From positions 1 through 10,353 of the forward strand of contig CAYGEN010000027.1 in the NCBI GenBank assembly GCA_964348955.1: a stretch of DNA of 10,353 nt. The letters are read 5' to 3'. The position numbers and the translations under genes are program-made. The DNA is from 2-01-FULL-51-21 sp964348955 (GTDB taxonomy: Bacteria > Patescibacteriota > Minisyncoccia > Phycocordibacterales > 2-01-FULL-51-21). Positions 1 through 6,318 of the stretch are shown here, in pieces (the first letter of the stretch is position 1; every line of letters begins with the position of its first letter). The notes beneath the pieces are model-generated. The model was not told where the DNA came from. It saw nothing but the letters and a program-made list of their open reading frames with translations, and did not search any database.

Positions 1-44
1 CACCGGCGATACCATAACACAATTTCCAACTTAATACAAGCTCA

Positions 45-71
45 GCCCACACACCCTAGTGGTGTGTGGGC
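45..71 (-). terminator. Perfect 11-bp hairpin after nrdB, candidate terminator
   Basis: GCCCACACACC (45-55) and GGTGTGTGGGC (61-71) are perfect reverse complements around the 5-nt loop CTAGT. The hairpin begins about 43 nt past the nrdB stop codon, which is where the operon would be expected to end. Neither side carries a run of T: reading the minus strand, the stem is followed by TGAGCTTGTATT. It is therefore not a textbook intrinsic terminator and may act as a 3' stabilising hairpin. The structure is certain from sequence; the role is inferred. Confidence 0.45.
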
Positions 72-114
72 AAGTATGTGGCGTGTTTTGAAAAAGCGCG
101 TGCGGGCTGTGCGA

Positions 115-1161
115 CTACTCGTTTGCGGGTATCGCAGGCGCTTTCGCCAGCGCCGCTGGCGCTGGCGGCGACTTCTTTACTTCTCCGGCAGTGGCATCCA
201 CTTCGTAGCTCGTGTTTTGCGCTTCAAAAAAGTTCACCAGTTCAAAAACATCGGTTGCGGAGCTCATCCATTTTGCCGGATTGGTCGCGTTATAGTGCTT
301 CGCGAAACCGAGTTCTTCAAGCCGACGGTCAGTCACATACTGCACATACTGGTTCACATAGTCGGCGTTTAAGCCAAGAATGCCGGTCGGAAATAAATCG
401 CGATTATACGCGACTTCAAGTTCAACGCCTTCAATAATGATACTGCGAATTTCTTCAGCGAATTCTTCCGTTAACAATTCCGCATTTTCCTCAAGAATAT
501 TATGCACGAGATTTATCCCGAACTTCAGGTGGAGCGACTCATCTCGCAGAACCCAATTTATCATCGAGCCGAAGTTGCGCAGCTGGTTTCTCTGGCGAAA
601 CGATAACACCACCATAAAGCCCGAGTAAAACCAAATGCCCTCCATGACAATGTTGGTCGCGACGAGATTGCGCAAAAAATCTTTTTTCCCTTCAGTGGTG
701 GAGACATCCAGTGTCTCAAGCGTCATTCGCTTCATAAAACGCATGATGTATTCCTCCTTCGCCTGCATGGAAGGGGTCTGAAGATGCAGTTGGTACACCT
801 CTTCCCTATTCAAAGGAAATGTCTCAAGCACGTACTCAAAGCCGACGCAGTGGTTGGCTTCCTCCCACATTTGTTTTGCAAGATACAGGTGACACTCCGG
901 TGACTTGAGGTAGGGATAAATACCGAGCGCGATGGAGCGATTCACAATAAGCTCCGCCGGATTGAAGAATCCCATAAGGAAGGTCATAGAGTGACGCTCG
1001 TCTTCCGTCATTTTGTTCCAGTCGTCCAAATCTTCTTTGAGCGCGATTTCATGCGGAAACCATGTATTTCTAACGGCTTGCAAATACAAATCATACGCCC
1101 ATTTGTAGTGGAAAGGGTGTAGATTCATATCTTCCAGAGAAGCTTTACCGATGAGTGGCAT
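115..1161 (-). CDS. nrdB: Ribonucleoside-diphosphate reductase beta subunit, class Ic-like (Phe in place of radical Tyr)
   Basis: 348 aa, ATG start, TAG stop. This is the small (R2) subunit of class I ribonucleotide reductase. It holds a dinuclear metal cofactor that generates the oxidant passed to NrdA, which reduces ribonucleotides to deoxyribonucleotides in the cytoplasm. Visible ligands are Glu70 (FFNPAELIVNR), Glu101 and His104 (WEEANH), Glu174 (IVMEGIWF), Glu208 and His211 (RDESLH). Their spacings (31, 3, 73, 34, 3) are those I recall for Chlamydia trachomatis R2. The radical Tyr, four residues after the first His ligand, is Phe108, and the first ligand is Glu rather than Asp; both are hallmarks of the Mn/Fe class Ic enzyme. 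Tyr319 sits where the C-terminal electron-relay Tyr should be. About 29 further residues, rich in Ala, Pro and Lys, follow. It lies 97 bp after nrdA, probably in one operon. No clear Shine-Dalgarno is seen before the ATG. The family call is firm; the subclass is inferred from residues. Confidence 0.95.
   Translation of the reverse strand: MPLIGKASLEDMNLHPFHYKWAYDLYLQAVRNTWFPHEIALKEDLDDWNKMTEDERHSMTFLMGFFNPAELIVNRSIALGIYPYLKSPECHLYLAKQMWEEANHCVGFEYVLETFPLNREEVYQLHLQTPSMQAKEEYIMRFMKRMTLETLDVSTTEGKKDFLRNLVATNIVMEGIWFYSGFMVVLSFRQRNQLRNFGSMINWVLRDESLHLKFGINLVHNILEENAELLTEEFAEEIRSIIIEGVELEVAYNRDLFPTGILGLNADYVNQYVQYVTDRRLEELGFAKHYNATNPAKWMSSATDVFELVNFFEAQNTSYEVDATAGEVKKSPPAPAALAKAPAIPANE
145..167 (-). 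repeat. 10-bp GC hairpin inside the nrdB 3' end
   Basis: CGCCAGCGCC (145-154) and GGCGCTGGCG (158-167) form a perfect 10-bp GC-only stem with loop GCT. It lies within the codons for the Ala/Pro-rich tail of NrdB, about 30 bp before the stop. It may be a by-product of GC-rich Ala/Ala-Pro codons, or an mRNA 3' structure acting together with the hairpin at 45-71. Confidence 0.4.
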
Positions 1162-1193
1162 AAGGGTAAGAATTAAGAAGTAAAGGACGTATG

Positions 1194-1252
1194 GTACGAA
1201 GTGCGAATAGATACAAATGCAAGCGGCTCTATTTCATATTCTTACTTCGTAC
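1194..1252 (-). repeat. Inverted repeat in the nrdA-nrdB spacer
   Basis: GTACGAAGT (1194-1202) and ACTTCGTAC (1244-1252) are perfect reverse complements; allowing two mismatches, the arms extend to about 16 bp. Flanking sequence at 1170-1182 repeats the same vocabulary (TTAAGAAGTA), as if one arm had been interrupted by 14 bp. The cassette fills most of the 97-bp gap between nrdA and nrdB. It could fold in the transcript with a ~40-nt loop and set the relative level of nrdB, or be a degenerate mobile repeat. No Shine-Dalgarno or convincing internal promoter for nrdB is seen here. Confidence 0.5.
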
Positions 1253-1258
1253 TTCTAA

Positions 1259-3958
1259 CTACTGGCAACTGTCACACTGCTCGCGCTCGGCCGGGTCAAT
1301 GGGGCATGTCGCCGCTACATTCTCCATATTCACTCTCGGCGTCCGAGCAGGCACTATCTCTGGTGACGTTGGTGCCTCCACCGGCACGCCCGGCGTATAC
1401 GCGGTCGGACTCTCCACCGCAAGCGCCTGCGGGACTTGCGCCATAAGCGCCGAGGGTGCGGCGATTATCGGCGCGACTGGCGCGAGAATCACTTCCTCGC
1501 CGGGAAGCGGCATGATGAGGGTTTTTTGAAGCGGCGCGGCAAAGGTCGCCGGAGCCGCCGCGGCCGGCTCTACCTTGCGCAGGACATTGCCAAAACCAAT
1601 CTTGCCGAGCTGTTTCGCTTTATTCACCGCTACCGTGCTCTGCTCCGCCGTGTGGCGCGGCTTCATGTGGAGATAGTAGGTGCTCTTCAAGCCCTTCTTC
1701 CACGCGGTGTGGTAAATATCCATCGTCTCGTCTATGTCGCGCGTGGCGAGATACATGTTGCGCGAGAGCGATTGGTCAACCCATTTCTGCGCACGCGCGG
1801 CCACTTCAATAAAAGCGATGGGCGGCGTGGTGAAAGAAGTCTTGTACATATCGCGAATATGCTTGGGTATTTCTTCAATCGCACCAATATCTCCTTGCGA
1901 TTCAATAATCTGCCCGCGCACCCGCTCCCACAGCCCCAAATTTTTGAGGTCTTTGACGAGATTGTGATTCAGGTCAAGGTATTTCCCTGAAATTTTGTTT
2001 CGCGAAAATACTTGCGCGAAGCGCGGGTCAATGCCCGGTGTCGTGCCGGCAACGAGCCCGATGTTTGCGTTTGGTGCAACCGCCATAAGCGTCGCATTGC
2101 GCATGCCAGCCGCCACTTTCACTCTCATCGCGCCCCAGTCAAGCCCGCGATGCTTGCTTTCTTTCACGACGGTAAGCGGCTCGCCGCGATCTTCTTCAAG
2201 TTTGGCGAGCGTGTCAATCGGCACATGCCCTTTAGACCACTCGGAGCCGCCAAAGTGCGCGTAGCTACCGCGCACTTTGGCAAGATTTGCGCTCTCGTCT
2301 ATCGCCATATAGCTCACGAATTCAAAAATCCGGTCGGCGAAGTCCCATGCCGGCTCGCTGTCGTAGGGCATACCGAGGCGTTCAATCGCATCCGCAAAAC
2401 CCATGACACCGACCCCTATGGCGCGATTTTCACGGTCGGAGCGTACTGCCTCTGGAATAGGCAGTACATTGATATCAATGAGATTATCAAGCTGACGCAC
2501 CGCGAAGCGTACCGACTCTTCCAAACGCCCCCAGTTGACCTCTTTGTGGTCAATGTGGGCGACGAGATTGACCGAAATAAGGTTGCATACCGCGATATTG
2601 TCCTTGTCCTGCGGCAGACATATCTCGGTGCAGAGATTTGACATGTGAATCGTACCAGTGTTGTTGTTGAGCGCACGCAGGTTGATGGGGTCTTTCCAGG
2701 TAAGCCACGGGTGCGCGGTCGTTTGTAGCGCCACCAGCATCTGGCGCATCTGCTCCTGCGCCGGCACTTTCTTGAAAACGCGCAACTTCCCTTCTTCCGC
2801 AAGACGAATGTATTCGGCGTACCGTTTTGAAAATGCTTTTCCGTAGAGTTCGCAAAGGTCTTGCGTTTCTGCCGGGTCAAACATATACCACGGCTCGCTT
2901 CGCTCCACGCGCTTCATAAACTCGTCCGAGAGAAACGCGGCGGTGTTTGCCGTGCGCATGCGCATGTAGTCGTCGCCAGCGTTATGTTTCCATTCCAAAT
3001 ACTCCGGAAAATCAATGTGCCAGTTCTCCATGTAAAACGCGAGTGCGCCTTTTTTCTTGCCGCCGCGCTGAATCGCGCGAATCGCCGTATCAATAATTTT
3101 CGCAAACGGGGTGGGACCGGTTGAGGCGCCGTTGTTTGATTTCAAAGGCGAACCTGCCGCGCGCAGTTTGGTCACCGATGCACCGATGCCTCCGGAGCCT
3201 TTTGAAAGCAACATGGTGTCGGAGACGGATTTCGCAATGTGCTCCATGTCGTCCTGAATCTCCAGAAGAAAACAATTTGAGAGCGCCGGGTGCGGCGTGC
3301 CGGCGCCGAGGTTCGTGGAGCCGCCGGCAATGTAGTGGTGCCGCGACATCTTGTCGTAAAATCGCTTCGCCCATGCGGTTGGATTTTCTTCGTTGTAGGA
3401 GAGCCCCATTGCCACGCGCATAAAGAAATACTGCGGCGTCTCGCGCGGAGATTGGTTCATGTCTTTGAGCGCGTAGCGATTGAGCAAGCTGTCCAGCCCC
3501 GCATACTGAAAAAGTTCATCGCGCTCAATATCAAGCGCATCGGCAAGCACTTCAAGATTGAACATTTCTCCCATGCGCGTGTCGAGGCGCTCCGCGGCAA
3601 TACCTTCCTTCACATAAAGTAAAAATCCATCGCGATGCTTCTGTTTCAACTCCGCCGTGTTGTCCTTCTCATAATCGCCAAGTACTTTTCGGTACACCAT
3701 CTTGGCAAGAAGGCGGGTGGCAACGCGGTCGTACTCAATATCTTCCTTGATATTTTGCACCGCCGCGTTGATGGTCGCTTGGTCAAGCTCATCGGTCGTG
3801 ATGCCGTCGTAGAGCGTGAGTTCCGTTTCCGTCGCAATTTGCGTTACCATCGCGATAGGGTCGGTCAATCCCCGACACGCGCGCTCAATGGAGCGGTTGA
3901 TTTTGTCGGCGTTGAACGGAACGCGCGTCTTGTCGTGTTTGGTGATAGTGATGCTCAT
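1259..3958 (-). CDS. nrdA: Ribonucleoside-diphosphate reductase alpha subunit (class I)
   Basis: 899 aa from the ATG at 3958. An in-frame GTG at 3988 would add 10 residues, but the ATP-cone motif starts right after the ATG (SITITKHDKTRVPF); neither start has a clear ribosome binding site. This is the catalytic large subunit. In ATG numbering: a single N-terminal ATP-cone domain (~2-90) for allosteric activity control; redox-active Cys229 (SNCFLLE) and Cys458 (AVCNLI); thiyl-radical Cys443 with Asn441 and Glu445 (NLCTE); radical-relay Tyr761-Tyr762 (KSTYYLHMK); and a C-terminal CDSCQ tail carrying the CxxC that is re-reduced by thioredoxin or glutaredoxin. Unusually, about 80 residues rich in Ala, Pro and Val (~797-878) separate the barrel from the CxxC tail, much longer than the short arm of the E. 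coli enzyme. It is upstream of nrdB and probably co-transcribed from the promoter near 4012. Identity is certain. Confidence 0.97.
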   Translation of the reverse strand: MSITITKHDKTRVPFNADKINRSIERACRGLTDPIAMVTQIATETELTLYDGITTDELDQATINAAVQNIKEDIEYDRVATRLLAKMVYRKVLGDYEKDNTAELKQKHRDGFLLYVKEGIAAERLDTRMGEMFNLEVLADALDIERDELFQYAGLDSLLNRYALKDMNQSPRETPQYFFMRVAMGLSYNEENPTAWAKRFYDKMSRHHYIAGGSTNLGAGTPHPALSNCFLLEIQDDMEHIAKSVSDTMLLSKGSGGIGASVTKLRAAGSPLKSNNGASTGPTPFAKIIDTAIRAIQRGGKKKGALAFYMENWHIDFPEYLEWKHNAGDDYMRMRTANTAAFLSDEFMKRVERSEPWYMFDPAETQDLCELYGKAFSKRYAEYIRLAEEGKLRVFKKVPAQEQMRQMLVALQTTAHPWLTWKDPINLRALNNNTGTIHMSNLCTEICLPQDKDNIAVCNLISVNLVAHIDHKEVNWGRLEESVRFAVRQLDNLIDINVLPIPEAVRSDRENRAIGVGVMGFADAIERLGMPYDSEPAWDFADRIFEFVSYMAIDESANLAKVRGSYAHFGGSEWSKGHVPIDTLAKLEEDRGEPLTVVKESKHRGLDWGAMRVKVAAGMRNATLMAVAPNANIGLVAGTTPGIDPRFAQVFSRNKISGKYLDLNHNLVKDLKNLGLWERVRGQIIESQGDIGAIEEIPKHIRDMYKTSFTTPPIAFIEVAARAQKWVDQSLSRNMYLATRDIDETMDIYHTAWKKGLKSTYYLHMKPRHTAEQSTVAVNKAKQLGKIGFGNVLRKVEPAAAAPATFAAPLQKTLIMPLPGEEVILAPVAPIIAAPSALMAQVPQALAVESPTAYTPGVPVEAPTSPEIVPARTPRVNMENVAATCPIDPAEREQCDSCQ

Positions 3959-3987
3959 GAGCGTTGAATAGCGTGAGTTGTAAAACA

Positions 3988-3999
3988 CCGCATATGCGG
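3988..3999. promoter_or_regulatory. 12-bp perfect palindrome in the nrdA leader
   Basis: CCGCATATGCGG reads identically on both strands. It lies 10 bp downstream of the TATAAT box and 29 bp before the nrdA ATG, so it covers or just follows the expected transcription start. This is a typical place for an operator or a short 5'-UTR hairpin. It does not match the NrdR box as I remember it, and no NrdR box is apparent nearby. The binding protein is unknown. Confidence 0.4.
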
Positions 4000-4009
4000 C
4001 AGTTGACCT

Positions 4010-4038
4010 ATTATACCCCTCACAAAAGCGATGGAAAA
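4010..4038 (-). promoter_or_regulatory. Candidate nrdA promoter
   Basis: On the minus strand a perfect -10 box TATAAT occupies 4015-4010. With a 17-bp spacer the -35 position holds TTTTCC (4038-4033), a weak match to TTGACA (three of six). The box is about 52 bp before the nrdA ATG. The -10 is convincing, the -35 weak, so the promoter may depend on an activator or on the DnaA-like site immediately upstream. Confidence 0.5.
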
Positions 4039-4039
4039 C

Positions 4040-4048
4040 GGTGGATAA
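4040..4048 (-). promoter_or_regulatory. Near-consensus DnaA box upstream of the nrdA promoter
   Basis: The minus strand reads TTATCCACC, eight of nine matches to the DnaA box TTATCCACA. It abuts the -35 position of the candidate nrdA promoter. In E. coli, DnaA boxes upstream of nrdAB couple dNTP supply to replication, so the placement is suggestive. A single 8/9 site can arise by chance. Confidence 0.35.
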
Positions 4049-4053
4049 TCAAT

Positions 4054-4089
4054 CAAAAAATGAAAAAAGTGGAGTGTAAACCCGACTCC
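4054..4089 (-). terminator. Weak intrinsic terminator candidate after the DUF192 gene
   Basis: On the minus strand GGAGT (4089-4085) pairs with ACTCC (4075-4071) across a 9-nt loop, followed by AC and two T runs (TTTTTT, CA, TTTTTT). It lies about 60 nt past the DUF192 stop and just upstream of the nrdA promoter elements, so it would insulate the two units. The stem is only 5 bp, hence modest confidence. Confidence 0.4.
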
Positions 4090-4147
4090 CCCGCGCGTGC
4101 CGTATCTGCGTCCTTTTTTCGGATGAAAAACACAAAAATTTTGAAAG

Positions 4148-4651
4148 TTAAAAATTCCAGCCAGCCATTTCTCCGACCGAAAGGTTGTGCGACTCAAAAA
4201 ATCCCGCCGGCGTTTCCAAAACGTAGCGGACGGGGCCGGGCGGGTAGAATATTTCGGGAAATGAGTTCGGAGAAACGTCGCTTGTGACGCCAACTATCCT
4301 ATGCTCGGCGTCAATCCAGATGAGGTCAATCGGAAAGCGCATATTGCTCATCCAAAATCCATAGCGGCCCGGTGCATCAAAAATAAAAAGCATTCCCATA
4401 TTGTCGGAAAGCTGGGTGCGGTTGGAGAGACCGTGTGCGCGAAGCGCTGGGGTGTCGGCGATGTCAACGTGGAGAACTGTTTTTCCGATGGTAAGCGTGG
4501 TACGCGAATAGGAAGACACCTTGGTTGCCTCCGCGCCGCGAACCGGCGCAAGAATGAGAGGTGCGGGAGACGAAACCGAAACATAGAGTTTCCCCGCGAT
4601 GAATGCAAGGAGCACCGAGAAAATGATGAGCAGTTGGTGACGAATACGCAC
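4148..4651 (-). CDS. DUF192 family membrane-anchored or secreted protein
   Basis: 167 aa if started at the GTG at 4651. An in-frame TTG at 4759 would give 203 aa, but the extra 36 residues run through repeat-like DNA and read as non-coding, so I prefer the GTG. No strong Shine-Dalgarno supports either. Residues ~7-26 form one hydrophobic segment (LLIIFSVLLAFIAGKLYVSV), a signal anchor or signal peptide. Residues ~50-165 match the DUF192 fold, with the characteristic GMLFIF (86-91), FWMSNMRFPIDLIWID (99-114) and YVLETPAGFF (143-152). The family is small, mostly extracytoplasmic and without an established biochemical role, so I assign no function. It is followed by a weak terminator and then by the nrdA promoter, so probably it is not part of the nrd operon. 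Confidence 0.85.
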   Translation of the reverse strand: MRIRHQLLIIFSVLLAFIAGKLYVSVSSPAPLILAPVRGAEATKVSSYSRTTLTIGKTVLHVDIADTPALRAHGLSNRTQLSDNMGMLFIFDAPGRYGFWMSNMRFPIDLIWIDAEHRIVGVTSDVSPNSFPEIFYPPGPVRYVLETPAGFFESHNLSVGEMAGWNF

Positions 4652-4870
4652 GTTTTTAAAAATTATTTTCCCGCCGTAAGCGTGAGCGCAATGCACAACA
4701 TCAAAAGCATTCGCCGATGGACACACATCGCCCCTACATCCAAAGCGTGGTGATGACAATCATTGCTCTAGTTGCGGTTGTTACAACTGCAAAAATATTC
4801 ACCCTAAACACCGTGTTAAGAATCGCCAATCACCTCAATCGCAACATTAAGAAAAGAGCTGTTAACACAT
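4652..4870. other. Gene-free region with a short repeat-like remnant
   Basis: No convincing coding sequence is seen on either strand apart from a possible N-terminal extension of the DUF192 gene. Sequence at 4715-4740 holds a small dyad, CGATG (4715-4719) and CATCG (4726-4730), followed by CCCCTAC. On the minus strand this reads GTAGGGGCGATG, wording that recurs in intergenic repeats of many bacteria. The remainder (4760-4870) shows only short dyads such as GTGTTAA / TTAACAC. A promoter for the DUF192 gene is not obvious. Confidence 0.4.
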
Positions 4871-5025
4871 TAAGTGTTCTTTAATTACGAAACTCTTTCT
4901 TGATATGAGTTTTTGAAAGACGCGCATAATTTTCTACTGAAAATTTGCTATTCTCGGCTCGCCAGCCTGCGAAATGTCTTTCAAAAACTATATCTGCGAC
5001 TCGTTTCGTAATTCAAGGTAAGTGT
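4871..5025. mobile_element. MITE-like element with terminal inverted repeats and 7-bp target duplication
   Basis: The element spans 4878-5018 (141 bp). Its left arm (4878-4921) and the reverse complement of its right arm (5018-4976) agree at about 34 of 43 positions with one gap. This includes perfect blocks AATTACGAAAC (4883-4893 against 5003-5013), GATAT, and AGTTTTTGAAAGAC (4908-4921 against 4976-4989). Immediately outside both ends is the same 7-mer TAAGTGT (4871-4877 and 5019-5025), each exactly 5 bp from the perfect AATTACGAAAC block. The ~54-bp centre contains another dyad, AATTTTC/GAAAATT (4928-4934 and 4939-4945), and no open reading frame. Inverted ends, abutting direct repeats and lack of coding capacity fit a non-autonomous transposable element. 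The parental transposase family cannot be named from this window. Confidence 0.65.
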
Positions 5026-5026
5026 A

Positions 5027-5042
5027 GCAGATTTCAATCTGC
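5027..5042. repeat. REP-like 7-bp palindromic hairpin
   Basis: GCAGATT (5027-5033) and AATCTGC (5036-5042) are perfect reverse complements separated by TC. The unit TAGCAGATTTCAATCTGCCGC resembles short palindromic intergenic repeats seen in many bacterial genomes. It sits one base past the direct repeat of the adjacent MITE-like element. Confidence 0.4.
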
Positions 5043-5070
5043 CGCAATACAGGCATAGAAACATACCATC

Positions 5071-5109
5071 GTATGCAAAATGCCCGAGAGACTCGGGCAT
5101 TTTGCATAC
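5071..5109 (-). terminator. 18-bp perfect hairpin, bidirectional intrinsic terminator
   Basis: The arms 5071-5088 and 5092-5109 are perfectly complementary over 18 bp with the 3-nt loop AGA. The core is ATGCCCGAG/CTCGGGCAT, flanked by AAAA on one side and TTTT on the other. The GC core followed by a T run works on both strands. On the minus strand it begins 20 nt past the stop of the peptidoglycan-binding gene, so it most likely ends that transcript. It also shields that gene from reads coming from the repeat-rich region. Confidence 0.85.
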
Positions 5110-5128
5110 CGGCATTCCGTATATATAT

Positions 5129-6235
5129 TTATGGCGAAAGTTCGTTCAGCTTTGCGCGCGTCTTGGGACCAACATAGCCGTAACCGGGGTCTCCAGTGCC
5201 TGCGAGACCGTATTTTTCTTGAAATTTCTGCACGGCGCGCAATGTCGCAGACCCAAAGTAATTCGTCTCGTTTCCGGGCGAGCCAGCGCCATTTTCGGCA
5301 ATTTTCGTATCAGGGTCACGATTAAGTATCTGCTGAAGGAGCACAACCGCCGCATCAGATACTCCCTGCGAAAGTGGTTTTGCAAACGAGCCGCTCACCA
5401 TCGTTTTTGGCGTTGCCGACGGTATAGCGGGGACAGATACCGAAGTTGCACTCATGAGCTCATTGAGCTTTGCGCGCGTCTTGGGTCCAACACTACCGTA
5501 TCCGGGAAGGCCAGAGGAAACGATGCCGTACTTTACCTGAAACTTTTGAATAGCCCTTTCGGTAAGCTGACCGAAATAACCGCTGATGATTCCCTCCGGA
5601 AATACTGCGGGGTCTTTTGCAAGAAACTGTTGGAGACCTGTGACTTCGTCGCTGTGCGAACCAACACTCATTGTCTTTGTAAAGAGCTTTGGGACAACCG
5701 CTCCTGTTTCTGTTGTCACCGGCATTATGGCTACTTGAGGAACAGTCGCCGGCACCGGCGATTCGGATGCGGTATTCGTGTTCACTACACCAAAAAGTCC
5801 AACGATGCCGCCTCCGCCTGATGACCCGCTTGATGACGAGCTACTGGATGACGGACTTGCGTCACAGGCGGTTGAGCTTGGGCTGATGGTTACCGTCATG
5901 CCAGCACTTGCTCCACTCAAGGTGATACCCGATTCGGCGGCAGTACAGGTTTTTGTCTGTGAGAGCGGCGAAGGCGCTTCTACAGAGAATGTCGCTCTAT
6001 TCGATGATGTTGCGAGAAATGTTGAATTCGCCTGAATCGTAACCGTAAAATCAGTGCTGTTAACGGTCATTGACTCAATTGCCGTTGCGGAGTTGGAGGA
6101 GATGCCGATGCTCAAGCTGTTGACGCTAATGACCGCGTCGCTCGTGAGCGATACGTCGTTATACGCCGCGCCCGCAACGAAAGGCAAGGCAAACAAAATC
6201 GACAGAAGAACTCCAAGATTTTTTATGATGTGCAT
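5129..6235 (-). CDS. Secreted protein with two peptidoglycan-binding domains
   Basis: 368 aa from the ATG at 6235. A GTG at 6271 would add 12 residues ahead of the signal peptide and is less likely. Residues 1-24 form a signal peptide (lysine, then a hydrophobic core, ending FVAGA). Residues ~25-125 form a Ser/Thr/Val-rich beta domain with two cysteines (Cys97, Cys124) that could bridge. Residues ~127-143 are a Ser/Gly linker. Two PG_binding_1-like repeats follow at ~188-260 and ~285-366, each with the pattern V..LQ..L......, YFG..T..A(I/V)QKFQ.KYGI/L, and GPKTRAKLNEL. The two copies share a 17-bp identical DNA block (5151-5167 and 5469-5485), a sign of internal duplication. The likely role is attachment to, or remodelling of, the cell wall; no catalytic domain is visible. 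It follows the beta-repeat gene on the same strand and ends at the strong terminator at 5071-5109. Confidence 0.88.
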   Translation of the reverse strand: MHIIKNLGVLLSILFALPFVAGAAYNDVSLTSDAVISVNSLSIGISSNSATAIESMTVNSTDFTVTIQANSTFLATSSNRATFSVEAPSPLSQTKTCTAAESGITLSGASAGMTVTISPSSTACDASPSSSSSSSSGSSGGGGIVGLFGVVNTNTASESPVPATVPQVAIMPVTTETGAVVPKLFTKTMSVGSHSDEVTGLQQFLAKDPAVFPEGIISGYFGQLTERAIQKFQVKYGIVSSGLPGYGSVGPKTRAKLNELMSATSVSVPAIPSATPKTMVSGSFAKPLSQGVSDAAVVLLQQILNRDPDTKIAENGAGSPGNETNYFGSATLRAVQKFQEKYGLAGTGDPGYGYVGPKTRAKLNELSP

Positions 6236-6250
6236 AAGATTTTTGCCAGT

Positions 6251-6291
6251 GCGAGCAACTTCTGGACCCACAGAGCTTCCGGGCTACTCGC
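6251..6291 (-). promoter_or_regulatory. Structured leader before the peptidoglycan-binding gene
   Basis: On the minus strand GCGAGTAG (6291-6284) can pair with TTGCTCGC (6258-6251), allowing G-U pairs, with an inner CCC (6283-6281) / GGG (6269-6267) stem. The leader also carries two copies of TCCAGAAG (minus strand, 6299-6292 and 6266-6259). It ends 15 nt before the ATG. It may affect translation or separate this gene from the upstream cistron. I do not recognise a known riboswitch family. Confidence 0.3.
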
Positions 6292-6318
6292 CTTCTGGAT
6301 CCTTTAACGAGCTATTTA

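Noticed and set aside
2012..2641. 209-residue open frame on the plus strand opposite nrdA
   Set aside because: It covers catalytic nrdA sequence, and the translation shows no domain or start signal.
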